This document shows positions 1 through 9,796 of a DNA stretch of 64,000 nt, piece by piece. Under the pieces are notes generated by a model. It ran no database searches and was not told where the DNA came from. It worked only from the letters and a program-made list of their open reading frames with translations. The DNA is from Podarcis raffonei (taxonomy: Eukaryota; Chordata; Lepidosauria; Squamata; Lacertidae), in NCBI RefSeq assembly GCF_027172205.1, contig NC_070618.1, forward strand, positions 9,914,538 to 9,978,537, in the 5' to 3' direction. Position 1 is the first letter of the stretch; each line of letters opens with the position of its first letter. A program made the translations under genes and the position numbers.

Positions 1-358
1 TCATTTTCTTTTCTGCTGGTCTCTTCACAGGTCTCTCCAAAGATCCTACAACACTGAGATGAAGCCAGCTCTTTCACAAGAGTCACAGAAAGCTGTGGTA
101 AGAAAGCTGTTTTCTTTCTGTTTGTTTTTTAAATCTCATTTTCTGTAAGATTGGTGGAAGGTGACTGGGGACAAACTAGTGGTTCTAGATGTCTCTGTTC
201 TGCCCCTCTAGATTAATGGCTCATCCAGCTTTAAATAAAATGGCGGTCAAAATGGTATTCCGTGACTGAAGGACATTTAGGTGAGTATCCCTTGCTTGGC
301 CAGGGAGGAAATCTCTATTGCGTTCTGTCCGCAACTCATTGGGCTAAGACTCTTTCAG

Positions 359-423
359 GTTGGGGTGACCGAGTTGTCAGAAGAGGCCCTATTCTGTGTC
401 ATCACGATGAGGCTCAATTGCAG
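359..423 (+). CDS. Putative 65-nt exon Ec, copy 1
   Basis: It is bounded by an acceptor ending CTCTTTCAG and a donor GTAGGAG. In the first frame it is open and reads VGVTELSEEALF, then a short variable part, then MRLNC, leaving two bases that can be completed by the first base of exon Ea. I do not recognise this peptide. Whether any Ec copy is used in the mature mRNA cannot be seen. Confidence 0.35.
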
Positions 424-573
424 GTAGGAGAAGACTTCTTCTTTTGTTCCAGCCCTTCTCTCCTTTTGTTCTGGCTCGTCTTTCCTTCAGGTTTCTCAGA
501 GTATCCCTTGCATGGCTAGGGGGAAATCTCTATTGTGTTCCATCTGCAACTCATTATGCTAAGACTTTTTCAG

Positions 574-638
574 GTTGCGGTGACAGAATTGTCAGAAGAG
601 GCCCTATTCCATTTCACCACAATGAGACTCACCTGCAG
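574..638 (+). CDS. Putative 65-nt exon Ec, copy 2
   Basis: It has the same length, splice sites and reading frame as copy 1 (VAVTELSEEALF, MRLTC). Substitutions leave the frame open. Splicing two Ec copies in series would shift the frame, because 65 is not a multiple of three. Confidence 0.35.
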
Positions 639-766
639 GTAGGAGAAGACTTCTTCTTTTCTTCCAGCTCTTCTTTCTTTCAGGCTTCCCAGAGTATGCC
701 TTGCTTGGCTAGGGGGAAATCTCTATTGTGTTCCATCTGCAACTCATTATGCTAAGACTTTTTCAG

Positions 767-831
767 GTTGCGGTGACAGAGTTGTCAGAAGAGGCCCTAT
801 TCCGTGTCACCACAATGAGGCTCACCTGCAG
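767..831 (+). CDS. Putative 65-nt exon Ec, copy 3
   Basis: The same open frame is kept (VAVTELSEEALFRVTTMRLTC). This is the last Ec copy before the second Ea exon at 1042. Its phase fits that exon: the two leftover bases AG plus G give an Arg codon. Confidence 0.35.
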
Positions 832-1041
832 GTAGGAGAAGACTACTTCTTTTCTTCCAGCTCTTCTTTCCTTCAGGCTTCGCAGAGTTCAGTGTACGTG
901 AAGTGAGAGTCGCCTACATTTGGACTGTGCTGCTTTAGGTAAGTTCACATTCCACCACTCAGTTGTCTTTTTTCAATACAATTTTTTTTTTGTATTGGTC
1001 TCTCCTTTTCCCCATTTTCTTTTCTGCTGGTCTCTTCACAG

Positions 1042-1110
1042 GTCTCTCCAAAGATCCTGCAACACTCAAATGAAGCCAGCTCTTCCATCAGAGTCACAGA
1101 AGTCATGGTG
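1042..1110 (+). CDS. Putative penultimate coding exon of the TMEM139-like gene (Ea, copy 2)
   Basis: The 69-nt exon follows the acceptor TCTCTTCACAG and ends at a GTGAGA donor. Read in the phase set by the last exon it gives SLQRSCNTQMKPALPSESQK followed by SW and a split Cys codon. As I recall human TMEM139, a LQSMQTE-like stretch precedes the NEAFEVPVYEE segment, and LQRSCNT sits at the matching place here. The phase at both ends agrees with an Ec copy upstream and with the exon at 2024. The other Ea copy (31-97) is two bases shorter and would put the last exon out of frame, so this copy is the better candidate. Confidence 0.5.
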
Positions 1111-1365
1111 GTGAGAAAAGCTGTTTTGTTTTTTTAAAAAACCTGTTTTCTGTAGGATTGGTGGAAAGTTACTAGGGACAAACTAGTGATTCTGGATGTC
1201 TCTGTTCTGCCCCTCTAGATTAATGGCTCATCCAGCTTCAAATAAAATGGTGGTCAAAATGGTATTCCATGACTGAAGGACATTTAGGTGAGTATCCCTT
1301 GCTTGGCTAGGGAGAAAATCTCCATTGTGTTCCGTCTGCAACTCATTGGGCTAAGACTCTTTCAG

Positions 1366-1430
1366 GTTGCAGTGACTGAGTTGTCAGAAGAGGCCCTATT
1401 CCGTGTCACCACAATGAGGCTCACCTGCAG
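1366..1430 (+). CDS. Putative 65-nt exon Ec, copy 4
   Basis: This is the Ec unit of the second cassette. Its peptide is the same as copy 3 and its splice sites are intact. It lies downstream of Ea copy 2, so it could only be used with an Ea copy further left or as an alternative exon. Confidence 0.25.
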
Positions 1431-1674
1431 GTAGGAGAAGACTTCTTTTCTTCCAGCTCTTCTTTCCTTCAGGCTTTGCAGAGTTCAGTGTATCTGAAGT
1501 GAGAGTCACCTGCATTTGGACTGTGCTGCTTTAGGTAAGTTCACATTCCATCACTCAGTTGTCTTTTTTCAAAGCAATATTTTTTTGTATTGGTCACTTC
1601 TTTTTCCTAATTTCTTTTTTCTCTTCACAGGTTTATCCAAAGAGCTCTACTTAACATCTTCAGGTTTTCTTTTT

Positions 1675-1707
1675 CCTGAGAGAACATTCACAGAATGTTC
1701 TCTCAGG
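1675..1707. repeat. Perfect inverted repeat, 15-bp arms and 3-nt loop
   Basis: CCTGAGAGAACATTC at 1675-1689 is exactly complementary to 1693-1707, with ACA between them. It lies just right of the truncated third cassette and left of a tRNA-like stretch. It could form a hairpin. No function is evident. Confidence 0.9.
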
Positions 1708-1752
1708 TTTTGCTTTTCCCCTTGTTGCATTGCTAAAAAAAAAAAAGCAAAA

Positions 1753-1809
1753 GACACTGGTAGTCGGCGCTCCTGGTTCCCAGGACGGGGTTCAAATCCC
1801 TGCAGTGTC
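1753..1809 (+). other. Short tRNA-like sequence (pseudo-tRNA or SINE head)
   Basis: It begins GACACTG and ends CAGTGTC, a perfect 7-bp acceptor-like stem. Inside are an anticodon-arm-like hairpin (CCTGG, TTC, CCAGG) and a T-arm with the B-box-like GGTTCAAATCC. At 57 nt it is too short for a nuclear tRNA, since the D-arm region is reduced. A poly-A stretch precedes it and a TCTCTA-rich microsatellite follows. A degenerate tRNA-derived retroposon is more likely than a functional tRNA gene. Confidence 0.4.
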
Positions 1810-1828
1810 CATGCTTACTTCCAATGCA

Positions 1829-1890
1829 ACTGCTATCTCTCTCTATCTCTCTATCCCTCTCTATCTCTCTCTGTCTCTCTATCCCTCACT
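1829..1890. repeat. TCTCTA/TCTCTG-rich microsatellite
   Basis: This is an imperfect pyrimidine repeat of TCTCTATC, TCTCTCTG and TATCCCTC type units, directly following the tRNA-like stretch. Confidence 0.8.
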
Positions 1891-2023
1891 ATCCCACACT
1901 GCCCAAATAACAAATGGCTCCCTTTCTCTTAAGTATTAGCGTGGGAGGGTGGTGCCTTCAGTGACTAGCATGGAGCTATTATAATGGTTTGTGTTTTTAA
2001 CTACTTCCCCTCTCTTTTACCAG

Positions 2024-2435
2024 CATAGACAATGAGGCCTATGAGGCACCGGCATATGAGGAGGTGGTGACTACTGGCTACTTATCGGGACCAACCATCT
2101 GGACCATCACCTCCAGCCCAGGGACAACCCCAGTGGAGCCCCCTCCGTACAGCGTGGTCATTGAGCCTTCTGCCCACGGAGAAACTGTGGTCGAAGCGTT
2201 CAGTGTTTCGGTGGCACCAGGCACACGGCGTGCCTCGGAGGCAGATCTACAGTCCCGGTTCCGCCTCAGGTTGCTCATGCCGCCAAAACTGCAGCGATTT
2301 GTCTCGGATACCCACGAACTCAAAGGTGTTGAAGAGCCGGCAGAACGTCCGGAGCCCCTCACACCCCCTCCTGCTTATGAGAACGCGACTGTGGAGGAGG
2401 TCCTTGAAGAAGAATTTCAGCCCTCCAGGCTATGA
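2024..2435 (+). CDS. Last coding exon of a TMEM139-like membrane protein (cytoplasmic tail)
   Basis: The acceptor CTCTTTTACCAG precedes a reading frame of 136 codons that ends in TGA at 2433-2435. The peptide starts IDNEAYEAPAYEEVV, contains PPPYSVV near residue 40 and ends with a PLTPPPAYEN motif and an acidic tail. This order matches the tail of human TMEM139 as I remember it (DNEAFEVPVYEEAVV, then PPPYSTVV, then EPLTPPPAYD). The middle, rich in Ser and Arg, is diverged. PPPY is a PY motif of the kind bound by WW domains of NEDD4-type ubiquitin ligases. The transmembrane helices of the family would lie in earlier exons outside or at the left edge of the window. The exon starts one base into a codon, which fits exon 1042-1110. 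Confidence 0.68.
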
Positions 2436-2890
2436 GAACGGTGCACTGTGGACAATTTTTCATCAGACTTTCTTCAGTGGTCGTCCTGTTGCAATCCATG
2501 CGATATGAGAAACATGGCCTGTGTGCAAGATGTTAGCTGCTGTACCCGCTTTTTAAGAACTCTCCTGAGAAATGTGCATATACAGGTCTGAATTTCTCAT
2601 GGGAAATACAAATATACAGTATATAAAAAAACCAACTTGTGTTTTCTGACATTTCCAGAATGTTCTTGGACTTATAGTGTAGACTGCTTGAAAGCTGGCT
2701 TTAAAGAAGGCTACACTGATTGGTGTAATGATTGCTGCTTCTTTTTTTTTTTTTAAATAACCACATCTGAAACTAAATAAACTGAGATGGCAAATCTGGG
2801 ATCAAAACTACGAACCACATCTTAATGATTTCCAAATCCTGTTTAAAAGCTTTGAGTCTGAGAGTTTGCAAACTGAGATTAATAAAGAAT
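2436..2890 (+). terminator. 3' UTR and polyadenylation signals of the TMEM139-like gene
   Basis: After the stop codon there is AT-rich non-coding DNA with AATAAA at 2776-2781 and again at 2881-2886. Either could set the transcript end. From about 2890 to 3180 I see nothing recognisable. Confidence 0.6.
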
Positions 2891-3216
2891 TCAGCTTCTG
2901 AAAATAGCACTTACTCAACCCATATTTCTTTATTGTGGAACAAACTGCATATTAGGTGCACAACAGTGAATTTGTAAATATGTAAAATCATAAGCATTGA
3001 TTGTGTACAATTGAATAATGTTACGGAGAAATGCAATTGCTTTCTGCCCTTTTAAGAAACATACTAGCTGATTATCAAGGAATGGTGTAATGAAATAATT
3101 TATGAAATAATTGGATCACAGGAAATCTGTCCGTAAATCTCAACATTTATTTTAATCCTCAACATTATTCCTCAACATTTTAATTGAAAATAAAAATAAA
3201 AAAAATAAAAAATTGT

Positions 3217-3322
3217 CTAGTAGCACTTTATAGACCAACTAAGTTTGTTCTGCTATAAGCTTTCGTGTGTAAACAAAAACTTATACCAGAACAAACTTAG
3301 TTGGTCTATAAAGTGCTACTAG
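3217..3322. mobile_element. Foldback element with 36-bp perfect arms
   Basis: Positions 3217-3252 are exactly complementary to 3287-3322, with a 34-bp spacer that includes CATAAGC-like and AAGCTTTCGTG words. The arms start CTAGTAGCACTTTATAGACC. I remember this sequence type as a dispersed repeat of reptile genomes but cannot assign a superfamily. Confidence 0.7.
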
Positions 3323-3326
3323 ATAA

Positions 3327-3562
3327 AAGTAAAGGGACCCCTGACCATTAGGTCCAGTCGTGACCGACTCTGGGGTTGCGGCGCTCATCTCTCTTTATTG
3401 GCCGAGGGAGCCAGCATACAGCTTCCGGGTCATGTGGCCAGCATGACTAAGCCGCTTCTGGCGAACCAGAGCAGCACACGGAAACGCCCTTTACCTTCCC
3501 GCTGGAGCAGTACCTATTTATCTACTTGCACTTTGCCGTGCTTTCTGCTAGGTTGGCAGGAG
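3327..3562 (-). mobile_element. Sauria SINE, head missing
   Basis: It begins with the reverse complement of the usual 3' end (GTAAAGGGACCCCTGACC) and runs through GGTCATGTGGCCAGCATGAC. It stops within GCTAGGTTGGCAGGAGC, so the tRNA-like head is lacking. It is probably a 5'-truncated insertion. Confidence 0.85.
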
Positions 3563-3681
3563 CACTTGTTTCTTACTTTTATACAAAAGGCTCAGCACAG
3601 TTTTTGTCTGTCGTAGCTAGCTTTGTTCCTTGCCTGCAGTGTATTATGAGGGCCTGGAAAACAAGCAAACATCGCTTTAAA

Positions 3682-3818
3682 ATCATAGCTCTGTTGGAAG
3701 GGACCACAAGTCACCTAATCCAACCCCTGCAAAGCAGGAAGCTTTTGCTCACAGCGGGGCTCAAACCCACAACTCTGAGATTAACAGTTGTTTTATGTTC
3801 TATTGACTGAGCTGCCCC
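3682..3818 (-). mobile_element. tRNA-derived SINE (tRNA-Lys-like head)
   Basis: On the minus strand it reads GGGCAGCTCAGTCAATAGAAC, then GTGGGTTTGAGCCCCGC (A-box and B-box of a tRNA), then a tail ending CAACAGAGCTATGATTTT. The same family recurs at 21279-21400. Confidence 0.7.
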
Positions 3819-4106
3819 AGCTGTAAAGGGACGAAAGAACAAGCAAGGGGGGGGGGAACGCACCTGTCCAAACACGGAGGAGGCGGGTCTTATAGCGTGA
3901 GGCTTAAGAGTCAATGACGGTTTTCTTTCGGATGTCCGGTTCCCAATTAACAGAGCGTCCTCCATATGCGGGGCAGGAGGGTGGAAGCACCTTTGGCCTA
4001 GTGAATAAAAAACGGGGTCCTTTCAAATCCTGTCTGTTAAATAGCTGCCCATCGTGTCACGAGGCTTTTAAATGCACAGCAGGTTGGCTGGGGGTGGAGG
4101 GTGGGG

Positions 4107-4459
4107 GTAAAGGTAAAGGGACCCCTGACCATTAGGTCCAGTCGTGACCGACTCTGGGGTTACGGCGCTCATCTCGCTTTATTGGCTGAGGCAGCTGGCG
4201 TACAGCTTCCGGGTCATGTGGCCAGCATGACCAAGCCGCTTCTGGCGAACCAGAGCAGCGCACGGAAATGCTGTTTACCTTCCCGCCAGAGCAGTACCTA
4301 TTTATCTATGTGCACTTGGTGCTTTCAAACTGCTAGGTTGGCAGGAGCTGGGACCGAGCAACGGGAGCTCACCCCGTCGCGGGGATTCAAACCTCCAACA
4401 TTCTGATCGGCAAGCCCTAGGCTCTGTGGTTTAGACCGCAGCGCCACCTGTGTCCCTGG
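4107..4459 (-). mobile_element. Sauria SINE, near full length
   Basis: It runs from GTAAAGGTAAAGGGACCCCT to the head GCGCCACCTGTGTCCC. Body landmarks TGGCCAGCATGACC and GCTAGGTTGGCAGGAGC are present. From 4460 to 5110 there is no recognisable gene. Confidence 0.9.
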
Positions 4460-5136
4460 GGGTGGGGGTAGTCCTTGGAAAAGCCTTAGGCTCGCTTTCC
4501 CCTCCTCTCCGTTTACATGTGTGAGTGGAGATTTGTCACCCTCATGGTCCCTTCCAGCTCCACAATACTATGAATCCATCATCAGAATAGTTTTAAAGCC
4601 TGAAAGGGAATTTCTCTCCATCTCTGCTCATCCGTCACGAGCTTCTCCCCCTTTGCCCTCATGCAACGGTGCCCAGAGGCGAAAAGAAGACAGGGTTCCA
4701 CAGAGTATGATAATCCTTTCGCAAAGTTAGCTTGGCTTCTGCCTGCCCCTTTGACAGGCTGACACATATTATATGAAAAGGACGGATATGGATGCATAAG
4801 GTAGGATACTTCTTCACGGTAACCCCTTTTAAGCCTGGAGCACAGAAGTTGTTTGCCATCAGATGGTGATCTAGCCAAATAAATTCAAGGTCTTCCTCCT
4901 CTTGCTCTTGAACTTAGGAGCCCTGACACTCTCATCCATAGCTCAGCATGATCATTTTTCAGTTTATTATGCCTACACAAAAGTAAGCCTTTCCCCTTGC
5001 ACACAGAAAGCCACTTTGCTCTATCTGCGAGGTGCAAGTCCCCCAGAACATTAACATGACCTACAGCAACACAAGAACAATCTTTGTTCATTGTAGTGTG
5101 TGTTATTTTTACTTGCAACTGCTTTCAAACTGCTAG

Positions 5137-5537
5137 GTGCTTAGGGGACATGAGATTTCTGGAAGGCATATGTCAGTATGGTGTAGCAATTAAATTTAGA
5201 AGGTGTGTCAGTATCATTTACAAGGGCTGGAAACCTACAGCCAAAACATGGCAGGCGATATTGATCACAGACTATTAGCTATTTACTATTAACTGGCTTG
5301 GAGCCAGATGGGCAAGGATCACAGAGGACTGCTTACAAAGAGCTTCTTAAGAGCCGTTATCACCCTTTGGACTTTGATTATTATGATAAATGGTTAGTAA
5401 GGCAGCAGTGCAGGTACAGAGTCACTCTTTATAGTTCCCTTCCATGCATGCTGAGTGAAAACCAGCCCTTGCCGATTTCTTCCTAAGTTATTCTCTTCCT
5501 GAAAACAACTTTCTGTCAGGTAACATGTCACGTAACG
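5137..5537 (+). repeat. Block A: MAT upstream flank and start codon, duplicated in intron 2
   Basis: The 401 bp from GTGCTTAGGGGACATGAG to the first 13 coding bases of MAT reappear at 9017-9431 with about 95% identity by eye. Just left of the block (5111-5136) is a scrap of Sauria SINE (ACTTGCAACTGCTTTC). The block ends with TTCTGTCAG before the start codon, which looks like a splice acceptor. It may therefore hold a promoter plus the end of a 5' leader intron. Confidence 0.85.
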
Positions 5538-5597
5538 TCGCCCTGAAAGAGAAGAGATTCCTCTTCACGTCTGAGTCTGTTGCCGAGGGACATTCAG
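5525..5597 (+). CDS. MAT paralog coding exon 1
   Basis: ATG at 5525 has A at -3 and lies six bases after a TTCTGTCAG acceptor-like site, which suggests a non-coding leader exon upstream. It encodes [20 protein letters not shown] then EGHS and ends at a GTGAGT donor, one base into the Asp codon. Confidence 0.88.
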
Positions 5598-8500
5598 GTG
5601 AGTGAATGTGGCTTTCCTGTCCAGCAGTTTGGTGAATGCAAAATGTAACTTTCTAATAGCCTCTTCTGAGGCCTCCAATTTCCGTAGGGAATGGAAGCAA
5701 GTAAGCTTCCAACCATGGATATTTTCAATTCTTAATCCATCCCCACCTGACGGCTCAGGTGGCTTTCACTGGCCTTAATACAGCAGGTTTAGTGCTTGTT
5801 ATGTTTGCTCAGTGATGGGTACGGTCTTGCTTTGAACTCTTTAAAAGCAAAACTGTCAACTTTTCCCTTTTCTTGAGAGGAATCCTATTCGGAATAAGGG
5901 AATTTCCCTTTTAAAAAATTGTTATCCCAGTGGTTTCTTTATATAACTGCTTTCTAGCAAACCCTAGTGGATGTTTGATGTACTTGTGGAGGGTATTGTG
6001 ACCTCTGAAAAGCTCAGAAAAATGTTTCTTTTTAATAATAATAATAATAATATGGGGACTCAGCTAGACAGCTGCAAATAAAAGTCTTAAGTGTGTTTTA
6101 AGTGCAGTATACAATGTGATACTAGGTGGCGATGGTGAGCCTTATGGAAAATTCAATGTATTTTTGAAAATGCTTTTATATATACAGTGGTACCTCAGGT
6201 TACATATGCTTCAGGTTACAGACTCCGCTAACCCAGAAATAGTGCTTCAGGTTAAGAACTTTGCTTCAGGATGAGAACAGAAATCGTGCTCTGGCTGCGC
6301 AGCGGCAGCGGGAGGCCCCATTAGCTAAAGTAGTGCTTCAGGTTAAGAACAGTTTCAGGTTAAGTACGGACCTCTAGAACGAATTAAGTACTTAACCCGA
6401 GGTACCACTGTATATTTATAAAAAGCATTTTCAGAACATTTTTTATATGTGCGTAGATTCCACCTGGATTGGCTTCCAGGCCAACTAGTGCAGCCTAGAC
6501 AGCCTGTTCTTATACAGTTGACAACTAAATGAATTATAGAAACCTGGCTTATTTTTGTTTTTTTTCCTTTCCACCCGTGTAGATAAACTGTGTGACCAGA
6601 TCAGTGATGCTGTTCTTGATGCTCATATTAAGGTTGATCCGGATGCTAAGGTTGCTTGTGGTAAGTCTCATCTATGGCCTAGCAGAGCAATTTACAGAGG
6701 GTTTGTGTCTTGTGTTTCGTTACATCTTTTCAGGGTGGGTTTTTTTTAAGTGTGCAGTAAAAATGCAGGTATTCGTTACTGAGAAAGAAATAGAATTTCT
6801 CCAACGATAAGCTTTATTACTGGGAAAATAAATATTCCCTTTCCTCCTCCCAAGGTAATGCATCCATTGCCACTTGAAGCACCTGGTGTACTGCAGCTGG
6901 GCAACCATTATTGGCATGTATTTGCCACTTCCTGTGTCAGCACAACTCCTCTGTCCATTTCTGCACTATTTTGAACCCCGGTAACATCTATTTTTCTGAC
7001 TATTTTAGTAGGTGAACAGCCAAAATGCTTATATTTATTTTTTAAACAATAAGGCAGGGGGAAGAAACTGAATATGGAGAACATCAGCAAGACTCCTCAC
7101 TTCTGTATAGCAGACTACCACTATTATATGTGTGTCCATTTGTGCAACCTTCATTCTAGAGCAGGGGTGTCAAACTCAAATTCATCGGGGGCCGCATCAG
7201 CAGTTTGGTCACCCTCAAAGGGCTGGTTGTATCTGTAGGACTATGTGTCCACTCTATTATCATAAATTATTGTCACTGCATTCAATTATTACTGTTTTTT
7301 GTAATAATGTAAGTAATAACTAGCTCTGAAAGCAGAAACATAAAATATAAAAACAAGTGGAGGTTTCCTGAATGCATGTAAAGTGGAGGTTTCCTGTGTA
7401 GAACGGCCGGCGCTGCTAGAGGGCAGACGTTCTCTGGCTTGTAGGCTGACGCGCATGCGCTGAAGAGGCGGCGGAAATAAAAGGTGAAGGCTGGCGGCCG
7501 GCGGCGGCTACACGGGCCACATGACGAGGTCTGGCGGGCCGGATTCGGCCCACGGGCCTTGTGTTTGACACCCGTGTTCTAGAGCCTAAGCTATTCAACA
7601 TTACCCAGAATTATAGTGCATTGTCTGCCTAGTTTAATTATAAAGGGGGGGAGTAGCAAAGAGGTGTTCCCCCTGTGTTGTAATTGTATCCCAAGTGGTT
7701 GCAAAGAGTCATCATAATTTAAACATTTCAAGCCCAGTGTCGGCTAAATTCTAGACAAAGATTCCACAGTGGAGAGCAGGACCTTAAAGCTAAGGCCTCC
7801 ATGCTACTAGGAATTAGGTGTTGGAGACAATACACAACAAAAGGGCTAATGCTGAAATTGATTTACCAATTGGCAAACAAAAGCTCTATAGCAGAATTTT
7901 ATAAGGTAAAGGTAAAGGGACCCCTGACCATTAGGTCCAGTCGTGACCGACTCTGGGGTTGCGGTGCTCATCTCGCTTTATTGGCCGAGGGAGCCAGCGT
8001 ACAGCTTCCAGGTCATGTGGCCAGCATGACTAAGCCGCTTCTGGCGAACCAGAGCAGCGCACGGAAACACCGTTTACCTTCCCGCCAGAGTAGTACCTAT
8101 TTATCTACTTGCACTTTGACGTGCTTTCGAACTGCTAGGTTGGCAGGAGCAGAGACCGAGCAACGGGAGCTCACTCCGTGGCGGGGATTCGAACCACCGA
8201 CCTTCTGATCAGCAAGTCCTAGGCTCTGTGGTTTAACCCACAGCGCCACCCGCGTCCATTAAAACAAAAACAAAATTGTATACTCCTGGGCAGTGCTGTT
8301 TTTCTCAAAAAAGAGGTGCCAGAACTCACCATGAACACCGCCCTCATTCTCTTCGAATGGCAATGGCGCCCACTTGAGAGGTGCCAGAACTGAGCTCTGG
8401 CAAGTTTTGGCTGAAAAAATAGCCCTGCTCCTGGGTAAGGGGATATAGAATTATAGCTTTACCGTGCAATCTGAACCATGCCTGCTCAGAAGTAAATTCA

Positions 8501-9764
8501 GAGGGACATACTCCTACGACACTGGGATTATAGGGTTGCCATATTTCAAAAAGTTAAAAAAAAGGACCCCACACAAATTGTTGAAGACTCGGGAGTTCTT
8601 GAGAATTTTTTCTTTTAATGCTGCCTTTCGGAAATTCCCCCGGGCATCAATTCAACCTTTGAAATCCTGTTAATGTCCAGGGAAATCAGGACGCATGACA
8701 GCCCTATGAGATTAGAAGTGCCGCCTAAACTGTTTAATTATTGAACCAATTAAAATTTGCAGGACTAGTAATAACAGCAGAACCTACACCCTTCAAAATG
8801 CAAATGCCCCCCAAAATGGAAAGGTCTTTACTTGCAAGTCGTTGCCATTACAAAGGAGAATGTTCTATTTGGACAAGGCCCTGCTCTGAGTGGATATGTG
8901 CCTAATTTCAGGTATCCAGGGCAAGGCCTTAAAGATACAAGCAGGGACATAAGTACACATTGTCTAAAATCCATTGAAACCTACTGACCACTTTTCTCCC
9001 ATTCACTGGAATTTCTGTGCTTAGGGGACATGGGATTTCTGGAAGGCATATGTCAGTCTGGTGTAGCAATTTCATGTAGAAGGTGTGTCAGTATCATTTA
9101 CAAGGGCTGGAAACTTACAGCCAAGGGGGCATATCAAAACATGGCAGGCAATATTGACCACAGACTATTAGCTATTGATTATTAATTAGCTTGGAGCCAG
9201 ATGAGCAAGGATCACAGAGGACTGCTTACAAAGAGCTTCTTAAGAGCCGTTATAACCCTTTGGACTTTGAGTTATTATGATAAATAGTTATTAAGGCAGC
9301 ATTTCAGGTACAGAGTCACTCTTTATAGTTCCCTTCCATGCATGCTGAGTGAAAACCAGCCCTTGCCAATTTCTTCCTAAGTTATTCTCTTCCTGAAAAC
9401 AACTTTTTGTCAGGTAACATGTCACATAACGCTCCACCTTTGAAATCCCGTTAATGTCCAGGGAAATCAGGATGCATGACAGAGCTATGAGATTAGAAGG
9501 GCAGCCTAAACTGTTTAATTATCGAGCCAATTAAAATTTGTAGAACCTATGCCCTTCAAAATGCAAATGCCCCCCAAAATGGAAAGGTCTTTACTTGCAA
9601 GTCGTTGCCATTACAAAGGAGAATGTTCCATTTGGACAAGGCCCTGCTCTGAGCGGATATGTGCCTAATTTCAGGTATCCAGGGCAAGGCCTTAGCTAGA
9701 TGCCTTAAAGATACAAGCAGGGACATAAGTACACACTGTCTATATTGGGGAAAAGAAATATTTG

Positions 9765-9796
<32 letters not shown>

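Larger units (their letters stand above)
1..1650 (+). repeat. Tandem array of exon-like cassettes upstream of the TMEM139-like last exon
   Basis: A unit of about 600 bp is repeated. Its parts, in order, are called here Ea, Eb, Ec and Ed. Unit 1 covers 1 to about 1012 and unit 2 about 1013-1612. A third unit starts near 1613 and breaks off after about 30 bp. Each part looks like a short exon with a pyrimidine-rich acceptor and a GTRAG-type donor. Ea lies at 31-97 and 1042-1110, Eb at 212-280 and 1219-1287, Ec at 359-423, 574-638, 767-831 and 1366-1430, and Ed at 877-938 and 1473-1534. In unit 1 Ec has been amplified to three copies with spacings of 215 and 193 bp, so that unit is about 1 kb. 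The array probably continues left of the window. Confidence 0.85.

Noticed and set aside
1679-1703. Steroid-receptor-like element AGAACA...TGTTCT in the palindrome
   Set aside because: The half-sites are nine bases apart instead of three, so it does not match a glucocorticoid or androgen response element.
1753-1809. Functional nuclear tRNA gene
   Set aside because: 57 nt is too short and the D-arm and A-box are not intact.
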